Source of the DNA: Lonepinella koalarum
Lineage (GTDB): Bacteria > Pseudomonadota > Gammaproteobacteria > Enterobacterales > Pasteurellaceae
Direction of reading: 5' to 3'
Assembly: GCF_042926695.1 (NCBI RefSeq)
Contig: NZ_CP170642.1
Span: forward strand, 1,674,001 to 1,738,000
Length of the DNA stretch: 64,000 bases
In this document: piece by piece, positions 1 to 7,029 of the stretch
How positions within the stretch are numbered: the first letter of the stretch is position 1
How the letters are laid out: the number at the start of each line of letters is the position of its first letter
Program-made: the position numbers and the translations under genes
The notes under the pieces: generated by a model
Told to the model about the DNA's origin: nothing
Databases searched by the model: none
Seen by the model: the letters and a program-made list of their open reading frames with translations, nothing else

Positions 1-399
1 TAAGGGGTTTGCTTGAAAGTGGCTTTCGGTACACATTAACAATAAACCATCTACTTGCTTTTGAATCAAGGTTTGGATATTTTTTTCTAGGCGTCGTGGA
101 TCATCATCAGTATTGCATAAAATCAGATTGTAATTCAATCGATTACAATAACGCTCTACATTCGCCACAACTTCTGCAAAGAATGGGTTATCACTGGTAG
201 TGACGAGCATGCCAATGGTGCGAGTTTCTTTGACTTTTAGGCTACGAGCAAGGGCTGACGGTTTGTAATTCAGATCGTTTACCACCGCCATTATTTTAGA
301 TCGCATTGCTGGGCTGACATTAGGGGCGTTGTTAATGACTAATGACACAGTAGATGTGGAAACCTGCGCAATGCGAGCGATGTCTTTCATTGTTGCCAT
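1..399 (-). CDS. rbsR: RbsR-like LacI-family repressor, N-terminal part
   Basis: This reading frame enters from the left edge; the first 133 codons are visible. The protein starts MATMKDIARIAQ, followed by VSTSTVSLVINN, the LacI-family helix-turn-helix. The hinge helix (PSALARSL) and the start of the periplasmic-binding-like sensor domain (IGMLVTTSDNPFF) come next. The whole stretch reads very close to E. coli RbsR, the ribose repressor. It is the last gene of the minus-strand operon headed by tctC and starts 5 bases after the preceding toxin gene. The likely target is the CGAAACGTTTCG palindrome at 5953-5982. The C-terminal effector-binding half lies outside the window, so ligand specificity cannot be judged. 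Confidence 0.93.
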   Translation of the reverse strand, partial: MATMKDIARIAQVSTSTVSLVINNAPNVSPAMRSKIMAVVNDLNYKPSALARSLKVKETRTIGMLVTTSDNPFFAEVVANVERYCNRLNYNLILCNTDDDPRRLEKNIQTLIQKQVDGLLLMCTESHFQANPL

Positions 400-404
400 A
401 ACAT

Positions 405-761
405 TTAATCTTTTAGAATGGCTTCAACAATATCTTGCACTTCAGATAAGACATAATCTGGCACTGTTTCAACTTTCTTTGCTCCCCTGTTTCTAAAATC
501 AATCACCCTAGCTTGATAAGCCACCACAACCCCTTGCGTTTTGCAACCTGTTCCACTTAGGGTAACGGCAAATCCATTTTCACGAGCAAGTTCAGCGTTT
601 CCTTGTGTAATCGGTGCAATCATCATAAAGCCTAATTGATGAAAATCACGGCTACTCAACACCAACGCTGGGCGATATTCTCCTTGTATTTCTTTACCGA
701 TCACGGGATTTAAACAAACCATAATAATATCCCCACGCTGAAATAAACTCGCTCTTGGCAT
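405..761 (-). CDS. MazF/PemK-family endoribonuclease toxin
   Basis: The 118-residue protein has the PemK/MazF/ChpB barrel pattern: RGDIIMVCLNPVIGKE at the start, then EYRPALVLSS, the MIAPIT strand and QARVIDFRNRGAKKVE near the end. Family members cleave mRNA at short sequence sites and are neutralised by an AbrB-fold antitoxin. The gene directly abuts its antitoxin: the start codon ends at the base next to the antitoxin stop. It is followed 5 bases later by rbsR, so the pair sits inside a sugar operon between rbsK and rbsR. The length is normal for ChpB-type toxins and nothing looks broken. Confidence 0.92.
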   Translation of the reverse strand: MPRASLFQRGDIIMVCLNPVIGKEIQGEYRPALVLSSRDFHQLGFMMIAPITQGNAELARENGFAVTLSGTGCKTQGVVVAYQARVIDFRNRGAKKVETVPDYVLSEVQDIVEAILKD

Positions 762-1022
762 TTAAATCTCTCCCCCAACTTGTTCAATAGTATCCCATTC
801 TGCACAAACAGGTAAGCTGTCTAAAGCGGTCATCGCAATACGTTCAGCTAAAGTTAATCTTTTTTGCTTAGGTTTATTTGGCACCACAACAAATTTTATG
901 GTTTGATCATCAATTTTCGCTAATTCGAGAAAATCCCCTGTTTCTAAATTCATTGCTTGGGTAAAATCTTTAGGCAGTCGAATAGCTTTACTATTTCCCC
1001 AGTTTTTCACTTGTAATCTCAT
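762..1022 (-). CDS. MazE/ChpS-type AbrB-fold antitoxin
   Basis: The 86-residue protein begins MRLQVKNWGNSKAIRLP, the swapped-hairpin AbrB/MazE DNA-binding motif. An acidic tail (EWDTIEQVGGEI) is typical of the toxin-wrapping segment. It precedes the toxin gene with no gap, the usual antitoxin-first order. A perfect 15-bp palindrome at 1040-1054, 18 bases upstream of the start, is a likely autoregulatory operator. This suggests the pair has its own promoter although it lies inside the rbsK-rbsR transcription unit. Confidence 0.9.
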   Translation of the reverse strand: MRLQVKNWGNSKAIRLPKDFTQAMNLETGDFLELAKIDDQTIKFVVVPNKPKQKRLTLAERIAMTALDSLPVCAEWDTIEQVGGEI

Positions 1023-1039
1023 CTTCCTATCCCCTTATG

Positions 1040-1054
1040 TATCATTAAATGATA
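1040..1054. promoter_or_regulatory. Palindromic candidate operator of the mazEF-type pair
   Basis: TATCATTAAATGATA is a perfect palindrome around a central A, in the short gap between rbsK and the antitoxin start. Antitoxins of this fold usually repress their own promoter through such palindromes. The role is inferred from position and symmetry only. Confidence 0.5.
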
Positions 1055-1086
1055 TTCTACAACGATAATGGAAAGATAAACAAGCC

Positions 1087-2016
1087 CTAAATCGATTTTA
1101 AAAAATCCAACGTTTCTGCTCTCGTCGGAATAGACGGCTGTGCCCCTTCCCTGGTAACACTAATCGCTGCTGCTACGTGAGCAAAACGAATGGCATCTTG
1201 TAACGGTTTGCCGTCTAGTAACGCAATTAAAAATGCCCCATTGAAGGTATCCCCAGCGGCGGTGGTATCAACGGCGTTGACTTTAAAACCTGCTACGATT
1301 TCTTGTTGTCCTTGATGGCTGACGAATACGCCTTTTGACCCTAGCGTAATCAATACGGTTTCAATGCCTTTTTGATGAAAAATTTCGGCAGATTTCACCG
1401 CACTTTCAAGGTCGGTGACTTTCACCCCAGTCAGAATTTCTGCTTCAGTTTCGTTGGGGGTAATCATATTTAAATTTGCCAATAATTCATCAGGCAATTT
1501 TTGTGCTGGAGCAGGGTTTAGCACCACTTTTACGCCGTTATTTTTAGCGATTTGAGCAGCTTTGATCACGGCTGGCAACGGTGTTTCCAGTTGCATTAAT
1601 AGAAGATCGGCTTGCTCAATTTGGCTGCGGCTTTGCTCGACAATATTTTCATCTAAACAACCGTTCGCTCCAGCAGAAATCACAATACTATTTTCGCCAC
1701 TCGCTGCCACTTGAATCATCGCAATCCCTGTGGTTTGGTGGGCGATTTGATGAATAAATTGGGTGTTAATGCCGTCTTGTTCAAAGGCATTTTTCATTGT
1801 GCGACCAAGGTCGTCATCACCAATACAGCCGATAAAATTCACTTGGGTATGTTCATCACTTAACCTTGCCGCTGCCACCGCTTGATTTGCCCCCTTGCCA
1901 CCGTAAGCAATGTGGTAGTGATGTCCTGTAAGGGTTTCACCAGGTTTGGCGAAGTGGGGAACAGAAATAACATGATCGGCGTTGATGCTGCCTAGGATAG
2001 TGAGTGTTTTTTTCAT
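1087..2016 (-). CDS. rbsK: Ribokinase
   Basis: Ribokinase phosphorylates D-ribose at O5 with ATP. The 309-residue protein carries both PfkB-family signatures: GGKGANQ at residues 39-45 (sugar binding) and DTTAAGDTFNGAF from residue 250, with Asp256 as the expected catalytic base. It reads very like Haemophilus RbsK, and rbsR lies downstream as in the classic rbs operon. The upstream genes are not rbsDACB: they are a DapA-family lyase and a tripartite tricarboxylate-type (TTT) transporter. Its substrate here may therefore be ribose or a related sugar released by that lyase. A near-perfect uptake sequence lies within the gene at 1397-1405. Confidence 0.95.
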   Translation of the reverse strand: MKKTLTILGSINADHVISVPHFAKPGETLTGHHYHIAYGGKGANQAVAAARLSDEHTQVNFIGCIGDDDLGRTMKNAFEQDGINTQFIHQIAHQTTGIAMIQVAASGENSIVISAGANGCLDENIVEQSRSQIEQADLLLMQLETPLPAVIKAAQIAKNNGVKVVLNPAPAQKLPDELLANLNMITPNETEAEILTGVKVTDLESAVKSAEIFHQKGIETVLITLGSKGVFVSHQGQQEIVAGFKVNAVDTTAAGDTFNGAFLIALLDGKPLQDAIRFAHVAAAISVTREGAQPSIPTRAETLDFLKSI

Positions 2017-2037
2017 AAATAACCTTAAATGATAATA

Positions 2038-2955
2038 TTATTTAATTTTTCTACGATATAGATCAGATCCTTGCATAATATGATCAAGCAATTCTTCCAC
2101 CGCCCAATATTTTTCTTTAATATCTGCTGGAATCACTCGAGAGCCATAATGTTTGAATGTGCCAATTTTAACGTGCATTAATTTAGCAAAATTTGGATAA
2201 CCAAAACTTTCGGCTGCCCCACAAATCGCAAGGAAATGGGCTAATTCCTGAATGATAGGATCTTGGCTTTCTTTATTTTTATACAAATAAGCATATAAAT
2301 CAGGGTGAATATTATTAAATACCCCTGAAAATCCTTGAGAACCTGCTTTCATTGCATCAAATGCAATCGCCGCATTCGCATTCACAATTTTTAATTTACT
2401 GTTTTTGGTTAATTCAAGTCGGCGTTTAACAGTGGCTAAATCACAAGAAACATCTTTTAGCACCACTATATTATTAAAACCAGCAAAATATGTAATTTCT
2501 TCATCGGTTAATAAACGGCGATAAGGTACAGGACATTCGTATAATCCTAAAGTTATATCTTTTGGTAACGCAGATAATAATTTTTCAAAATTTGCTTTTA
2601 AAATCGCAGTTCCTTCATTATTTGGATCTAAACGATTAGTAATTAATATCACCGCATCCGCACCTGTATCATACATTGCCTGCAATTCTGCCACTTGTTC
2701 ATCAAACGTTGCACCAGTATGCCCTGAAGTGACCACAGGAATACGACCTTTAGTTTGATCGATAACAGTTTGCGTTATTTTGATTTTTTCTTCCAGTGAA
2801 AGATAAAGGATTTCACTGGATTGACAAGTGGCAAATAATGTATCTGCTCCATTATCAATATACCAATCTGTCAGTTTTCTTAAGCCATCATAATCTACTT
2901 CATTGTTTGTAGTAAATGGGGTAAGCATAACAGGGATAATGCCTTGAATTTCCAT
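2038..2955 (-). CDS. DapA/NanA-superfamily lyase (Schiff-base aldolase)
   Basis: This is a TIM-barrel protein of the dihydrodipicolinate synthase/N-acetylneuraminate lyase superfamily, about 305 residues. With the ATG at 2955 as start (GGAG 6-9 bases upstream), the Schiff-base lysine is Lys167 in VVLKDVS and the partner tyrosine is Tyr139 in LYECPVPY. The usual GTTGE loop reads CQSSE (residues 44-48). This departs from biosynthetic DapA and suggests a catabolic aldolase or a dehydratase acting on a 2-keto acid. The gene is cotranscribed with a TTT transporter and ribokinase, which supports catabolism. The exact substrate cannot be assigned. A TTG 12 bases upstream is a less likely start. Confidence 0.8.
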   Translation of the reverse strand: MEIQGIIPVMLTPFTTNNEVDYDGLRKLTDWYIDNGADTLFATCQSSEILYLSLEEKIKITQTVIDQTKGRIPVVTSGHTGATFDEQVAELQAMYDTGADAVILITNRLDPNNEGTAILKANFEKLLSALPKDITLGLYECPVPYRRLLTDEEITYFAGFNNIVVLKDVSCDLATVKRRLELTKNSKLKIVNANAAIAFDAMKAGSQGFSGVFNNIHPDLYAYLYKNKESQDPIIQELAHFLAICGAAESFGYPNFAKLMHVKIGTFKHYGSRVIPADIKEKYWAVEELLDHIMQGSDLYRRKIK

Positions 2956-2972
2956 AATTTTCTCCAAATTAA

Positions 2973-4475
2973 TTATTTTTCACTAAAATTTTTCACAATG
3001 CCTTTAATTTGTAAAATCACCACTAATAAGAAACAGCAAGCTAAAACGGCTGAAACGGGTCTTTCTACAAAAGCAAGCAAACTACCATCTGATTTTGTTA
3101 AAGAAGATAATAAATTTCTCTCTAACATTGGTCCTAAAATCATACCTAAAATAATCGGTGAAATTGGATAATGATTTTTTTGTAAGAAATATCCAATAAC
3201 GCCCATAAGCAACATAACGACTACGGCTTCAGGGGAATTATTAATTGCATAAGATCCTACAATGCTAAATATAATTACTATTGGATAAAGAATATCTTTA
3301 TTGATTTGAATAATTTTCTTTAAGAAATTAACCACAATTAATGCCAAAGGAATTAATGCAATATTGGCAATGAAAAATAAAATAAACACCGCATATAATT
3401 TATCTGGTTGGAACAAAAATAATGATGGACCTGGTTGCATATCTTTCATATAAAGTACGCCAATAATAATCGCCGCTGCTGAGTCGCCAGGAATACCGAA
3501 AACTAATGACGGTATCCAACTACCAGCAAGACTCGCATTATTACTACTTGATGCGTCAATAATCGCATCTTGTGAACCTTTTCCGTATAACTCGGGCGTT
3601 TTTGATGTTTTTTTAGAAATAGCATAAGAAATCCATGCGGCAATATCCGCTCCCGCACCTGGTAATGCACCAATAGTCGTTCCAATGATACTACTGCGTA
3701 AAATACTCCATTTTCTCTGACTTAAGGGGTTGGCAAGTCCCTTAAATAGATTTAATGAGCTTTTATTATTTTCTAACTCAGAAATATCTACATTAGATGT
3801 TAATTTATATCTATTCGCATAATATTCAATGGCTCCTGAAATAGCAAATAAACCTATCATTGCAGGAATAAAACTTACTCCCTCATATAATGAAACTAGA
3901 CCAAAAGTAAAACGTGCCTGCCCTGTAAATTCATCAAAACCAATGGTTGAGATCAATATACCAAATAACAACGTCAACAAACTTTTAGTGACAAATTTGC
4001 CAGCAATCAACGTTGCACAACTTAATCCTAATAATGACAACCAAGTGTATTCAAAGGAACTAAATTTCAAAGCGAATTTTGCTAAATAAGGGGCACTCAC
4101 AGCCAAAATTATTGAACCAATCACACCACCAATTACCGAACTTAATAGACCAAGTCCTAAAACAAAATTCACTTTTCCTTGTTTAACTAAACGATAACTA
4201 TCATCCACATAAGCGGCAGAAGCTGGTGTACCTGGTATTCTTAACAATGCCCCTGGAATATCACCAGCATAGATTGATGACGCTCCAACAGAAATCATTA
4301 AGGCTAAAGCTGGAATAGGATCCATAAAGAAAGTGAAAGGCACCATTAAAGCAACTGCCATTGTAGCCGTCAAACCAGGGATTGCTCCAACAAACAACCC
4401 AAATAGACCAGCACCTAAAATAGCTAAAATAGCATTGAGATCAATGTAAGAAAAAGCATTTATTAAAATATCCAT
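2973..4475 (-). CDS. tctA: Tripartite tricarboxylate transporter large permease (TctA family)
   Basis: The 500-residue, highly hydrophobic protein has about a dozen membrane segments. It carries the TctA signatures: PGLTATMAVALMVPF near residue 35, and the PGAGADIAAWISYA and FGIPGDSAAAIIIG region in the second half. It forms the main channel of a sodium- or proton-driven uptake system that takes substrate from a periplasmic binding protein. It follows tctB with a 9-base gap and precedes the lyase gene by 17 bases, so all are probably one transcript. TTT systems mostly import carboxylates, so the cargo is probably an organic or sugar acid. Confidence 0.92.
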   Translation of the reverse strand: MDILINAFSYIDLNAILAILGAGLFGLFVGAIPGLTATMAVALMVPFTFFMDPIPALALMISVGASSIYAGDIPGALLRIPGTPASAAYVDDSYRLVKQGKVNFVLGLGLLSSVIGGVIGSIILAVSAPYLAKFALKFSSFEYTWLSLLGLSCATLIAGKFVTKSLLTLLFGILISTIGFDEFTGQARFTFGLVSLYEGVSFIPAMIGLFAISGAIEYYANRYKLTSNVDISELENNKSSLNLFKGLANPLSQRKWSILRSSIIGTTIGALPGAGADIAAWISYAISKKTSKTPELYGKGSQDAIIDASSSNNASLAGSWIPSLVFGIPGDSAAAIIIGVLYMKDMQPGPSLFLFQPDKLYAVFILFFIANIALIPLALIVVNFLKKIIQINKDILYPIVIIFSIVGSYAINNSPEAVVVMLLMGVIGYFLQKNHYPISPIILGMILGPMLERNLLSSLTKSDGSLLAFVERPVSAVLACCFLLVVILQIKGIVKNFSEK

Positions 4476-4484
4476 AGCTACCTA

Positions 4485-4931
4485 CTATTCAAATAACATT
4501 CCGCTAGGAAGTCCCACTAACAACACTTTTGCAAATAAGAAATAGATACCGATTGACAAAAGAAAGAGTAAACTGCCAATAAATAGCCTATTCTTTTCTA
4601 AAAATGGTTGTGTTAATACATTCAAAATTATTGCCACACTTAGAATAAAACCTACATATTCTGAAGAAAATAAGTAAAACAATACAATAACAGAAATAGC
4701 AAGAATCACTTTACCATCTTGTAACCAATCAAAACTCTGAAAAATATATTTATCTCGTAGTTTTACTTCCATAATAAAATCAATCAGACCAAAGAAAGAA
4801 ACTAAAAACCCAATAATTGTTGGATAAAATGCTGCTCCATAATCAGAAAAATCACCATAAGTATAATAACTATATCCTGATATGATTAATCCAAAAATAA
4901 GCAATATAACAGGGGTAAGTAATCTAATCAT
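4485..4931 (-). CDS. tctB: TTT transporter small membrane subunit (TctB family)
   Basis: The roughly 148-residue protein has four predicted membrane helices with the TctB arrangement: a helix, a polar loop (MEVKLRDKY), then three closely packed helices. It is the small permease subunit that pairs with TctA. I chose the ATG at 4931; an in-frame TTG at 4940 is possible. The only Shine-Dalgarno-like sequence (AGGGG) lies in the right arm of a perfect 9-bp hairpin directly upstream, so translation may be limited relative to the binding protein. Confidence 0.85.
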   Translation of the reverse strand: MIRLLTPVILLIFGLIISGYSYYTYGDFSDYGAAFYPTIIGFLVSFFGLIDFIMEVKLRDKYIFQSFDWLQDGKVILAISVIVLFYLFSSEYVGFILSVAIILNVLTQPFLEKNRLFIGSLLFLLSIGIYFLFAKVLLVGLPSGMLFE

Positions 4932-4938
4932 ATATTTC

Positions 4939-4960
4939 AATAGCCCCTAAAGGGGCTATT
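4939..4960 (-). promoter_or_regulatory. Intercistronic hairpin between tctC and tctB
   Basis: The arms AATAGCCCC and GGGGCTATT pair perfectly over 9 bp around a 4-base loop, between the tctC stop and the tctB start. No U-run follows. Such hairpins often protect the binding-protein mRNA or attenuate downstream genes. Here it also buries the only SD-like sequence of tctB. Function is inferred. Confidence 0.65.
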
Positions 4961-4967
4961 CTCCACA

Positions 4968-5918
4968 TTATTCAGCAGACAATAATTCACCGAATTTTTT
5001 ATCTTCATCTGCCATAAATTGCTCTAATTCAGCACCATATAACGCACTCGCTTCAAAGCCTTGTTTATTAGCAAATTTTTGCAATTCCCCTGAAGCATAA
5101 ACTTTTTCCATAGCTTTAGTTAAGGCTTGTTTTACATCATCAGGTAATCCTTGTGGTGCTGTTAATACATTCCATCCATTTAAACTCCATTTATATGATG
5201 TTGCCTCTTGATATACAGGAATATCTGAATAAAGCTCACTTTTAGTCGGTGTCGTAATCGCTAAATGTCTTACCATTCCAGCATCGGTCATACTTTGAGC
5301 TTCACCTGGTGATGAAGTAACAAAATCAATACCACCAGAAACAAGTTCTTGTAACGCAGCACTCGCCCCTTGTGATGGTACAAATTTCACTGCATCCGTT
5401 GGTAAATTAGCACTTCTTAATATGCCCAATAAATTTAAATGCCAAATGGAATTTAACCCACTACCCGATGCTTTTAATTTACCTGGGTTTTCTTTAATCG
5501 CTGTCAAGAGTTCATTAATATCTTTATATGGAGAATCTTTACCTACTTGCACACCACCAGGCACAACGCCCAAACGAACAATTGGTGTATAGTTTTTATA
5601 GTTTAAATCTGTCATTTTTTGATGATGCATTAATGCAATCTCAACTGTCACAACCCCTAAAGTATAGCCATCAGGTTTTGCTGTTTTAATGGCATTATGT
5701 CCGACAACGCCACTACCACCAGTACGATTAATAACATTAACATTAGTTTCTAATTCTTCCTGCAATCCTTTTGCAACAAGACGAGCAATAGTATCTGTAT
5801 TACCACCAGCTGCCCAAGGAACAATGATTGTGATTGGTTTTTCAGGATAATTAGCGAAAGCACTTGCAGAAAACAGAACGGAAGTGGCTAAGACTATTTT
5901 GATTAGATTTTTACTCAT
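4968..5918 (-). CDS. tctC: TTT periplasmic solute-binding protein (TctC/Bug family)
   Basis: The start at 5918 (GGAG-preceded ATG) gives about 316 residues beginning with a signal peptide, MSKNLIKIVLATSVLFSASA, cleaved near AFA-NYPEKP. The mature protein opens with YPEKPITIIVPWAAGGNTDT, the Bug-family phosphate-like carboxylate-clamping loop, and has the GASAALQELVSGGIDF region typical of the family. It captures the ligand in the periplasm for TctAB. It is the first gene of the minus-strand operon, downstream of a CRP site and an RbsR-type operator. The longer frame (12 extra codons) lacks a ribosome site and would spoil the signal peptide. Confidence 0.92.
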   Translation of the reverse strand: MSKNLIKIVLATSVLFSASAFANYPEKPITIIVPWAAGGNTDTIARLVAKGLQEELETNVNVINRTGGSGVVGHNAIKTAKPDGYTLGVVTVEIALMHHQKMTDLNYKNYTPIVRLGVVPGGVQVGKDSPYKDINELLTAIKENPGKLKASGSGLNSIWHLNLLGILRSANLPTDAVKFVPSQGASAALQELVSGGIDFVTSSPGEAQSMTDAGMVRHLAITTPTKSELYSDIPVYQEATSYKWSLNGWNVLTAPQGLPDDVKQALTKAMEKVYASGELQKFANKQGFEASALYGAELEQFMADEDKKFGELLSAE

Positions 5919-5952
5919 TTTGTACGCTCCAATATGAGAGATTATGTGACAC

Positions 5953-5982
5953 AAATTAAATCGAAACGTTTCGATTTAATTT
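5953..5982. promoter_or_regulatory. RbsR-type operator palindrome
   Basis: A perfect 30-bp palindrome has the core ATCGAAACGTTTCGAT, matching the CGAAACGTTTCG heart of known LacI-family and RbsR operators. It lies 35 bases upstream of the tctC start, just downstream of the expected transcription start, a classic repression position. The repressor gene lies at the far end of the same operon (1-399). Confidence 0.85.
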
Positions 5983-6031
5983 AAAAAGACAATACAAGAA
6001 AACATCAACTAAAAAAAGCACTTTTTGTTGA

Positions 6032-6053
6032 ATTTGTGAGCTGGATCACAAAT
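6032..6053. promoter_or_regulatory. CRP (cAMP receptor protein) binding site
   Basis: TGTGAGCTGGATCACA at 6035-6050 has both perfect CRP half-sites (TGTGA-N6-TCACA) with A/T flanks. Its centre (6042.5) lies about 60 bases from a plausible tctC start point near 5982, with a -10-like TATTGT on the minus strand at 5989-5994. This is the class I activation distance. It could also affect mqsRA on the other side. Confidence 0.8.
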
Positions 6054-6096
6054 TTTCTTTTTTACAATAAAAGCGTTGAATATTTCTCTTGTAAAA

Positions 6097-6134
6097 TTTA
6101 TCTAATAGATTAAAATATAGCAAATAGATAAATT
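6097..6134. promoter_or_regulatory. Candidate MqsA operator region
   Basis: An 11-bp perfect palindrome, ATCTAATAGAT (6100-6110), is followed by TAGATAAATT (6125-6134). The latter is the exact inverse complement of AATTTATCTA (6095-6104). These lie just upstream of mqsR, where MqsA normally represses its own operon. The E. coli MqsA box is different in sequence, so this rests on symmetry and position. Confidence 0.5.
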
Positions 6135-6147
6135 ACTTCTAAACCAA

Positions 6148-6444
6148 ATGGAAAAACGAACGCCACATTGTAAACTTGAAAAAGTCAAAGAGCTTATTGC
6201 TCAAGGTAAATACACACAAACCCAGTCTGCTTTGGTTGGTGCAGCTCAAATGGGAATTGACCATAATACAATGATCGAGATTGTGAATGCGTTAACGCCT
6301 GCCGATTTTTATAAAAGTATGACGACCTATGCTAATCATACTATTTGGCAAGATGTTTATCGCCCCAATACGGAATATGGCAATATTTATCTCAAGTTAA
6401 CTGTAATTGATGAAGTATTAATTGTTTCATTTAAGGAGCTATAA
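6148..6444 (+). CDS. mqsR: MqsR mRNA interferase toxin
   Basis: The 98-residue protein matches E. coli MqsR throughout. It opens MEKRTPHCKLEKVKELI and contains DFYKSMTTYANHTIWQDVYRP and the C-terminal VLIVSFKE. MqsR is a RelE-fold ribonuclease cleaving mRNA mainly at GCU/GCA. The toxin gene comes first, unlike most type II pairs, which is the known mqsRA order. The antitoxin begins 2 bases after the stop. No inactivating change is visible. Confidence 0.96.
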   Translation: MEKRTPHCKLEKVKELIAQGKYTQTQSALVGAAQMGIDHNTMIEIVNALTPADFYKSMTTYANHTIWQDVYRPNTEYGNIYLKLTVIDEVLIVSFKEL

Positions 6445-6446
6445 GG

Positions 6447-6842
6447 ATGAAATGTATAGAATGTAACACAGGTGAGTATATTCAAGATGTACGTGATATG
6501 TCTTATACTTACAAAGGACAAAAAACCGTTATTCCTGCGGTTTCAGGTAAATATTGTAGTCATTGCGATTCAGTATTAGTTGACCCTATTGATGCTCAAC
6601 GTGTTTCAGAAACGATGATTGAATTTAATAAACAGGTTAATGCGACATTAGCCGATCCGCTTTATATTCAACGTGTTCGTAAAAAATTAAAATTAGATCA
6701 ACGGCAAGCTGGTGCTATTTTTGGTGGTGGCGTAACTGCATTTTCTCGTTATGAAACAGGAAAAGCCACACCACCAGTAGCATTAATTAAATTATTAAAA
6801 ATTTTGGATAAACATCCAGATTTATTGACAGAAATGGCTTAA
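6447..6842 (+). CDS. mqsA: MqsA antitoxin and repressor
   Basis: The 131-residue two-domain protein has an N-terminal zinc domain with paired cysteines (Cys3/Cys6 and Cys37/Cys40) that binds MqsR. A C-terminal HTH-XRE domain follows (KLKLDQRQAGAIFGGG, AFSRYETGKATPP) and binds DNA. Both parts match the known MqsA architecture. It directly follows mqsR and is expected to repress the mqsRA promoter, possibly through the palindromes at 6097-6134. Confidence 0.95.
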   Translation: MKCIECNTGEYIQDVRDMSYTYKGQKTVIPAVSGKYCSHCDSVLVDPIDAQRVSETMIEFNKQVNATLADPLYIQRVRKKLKLDQRQAGAIFGGGVTAFSRYETGKATPPVALIKLLKILDKHPDLLTEMA

Positions 6843-6849
6843 CTTCTAT

Positions 6850-6877
6850 TTAGGTTAGGGGTATTCCCCTAGCCCAA
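6850..6877 (+). terminator. Hairpin after mqsA
   Basis: GGTTAGGGG (6853-6861) pairs with CCCCTAGCC (6866-6874) with one G-U pair around a TATT loop. No convincing U-run follows, so it may be a weak terminator or RNA stabiliser between mqsRA and maeB. Confidence 0.45.
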
Positions 6878-7029
6878 ATAACAAATTCTCCCCCCGAGCT
6901 TTTCTATTACCTCATTTCCCCCTGACAATTTATTGCAAAAATTTGCCTTATATCACATTTTTTTATTTGATTTTGTTTTATAATGGCAAATTATTTGTTT
7001 CATTAATCACAATAAAAAGGATCAAAACT

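Noticed and set aside
9..200. Plus-strand open frame at the left edge
   Set aside because: It lies antisense to the rbsR coding sequence, which reads as a clear LacI-family protein on the minus strand.
3829..4089. Plus-strand open frame inside tctA
   Set aside because: Low-complexity antisense shadow of a strongly conserved membrane protein; no ribosome site.
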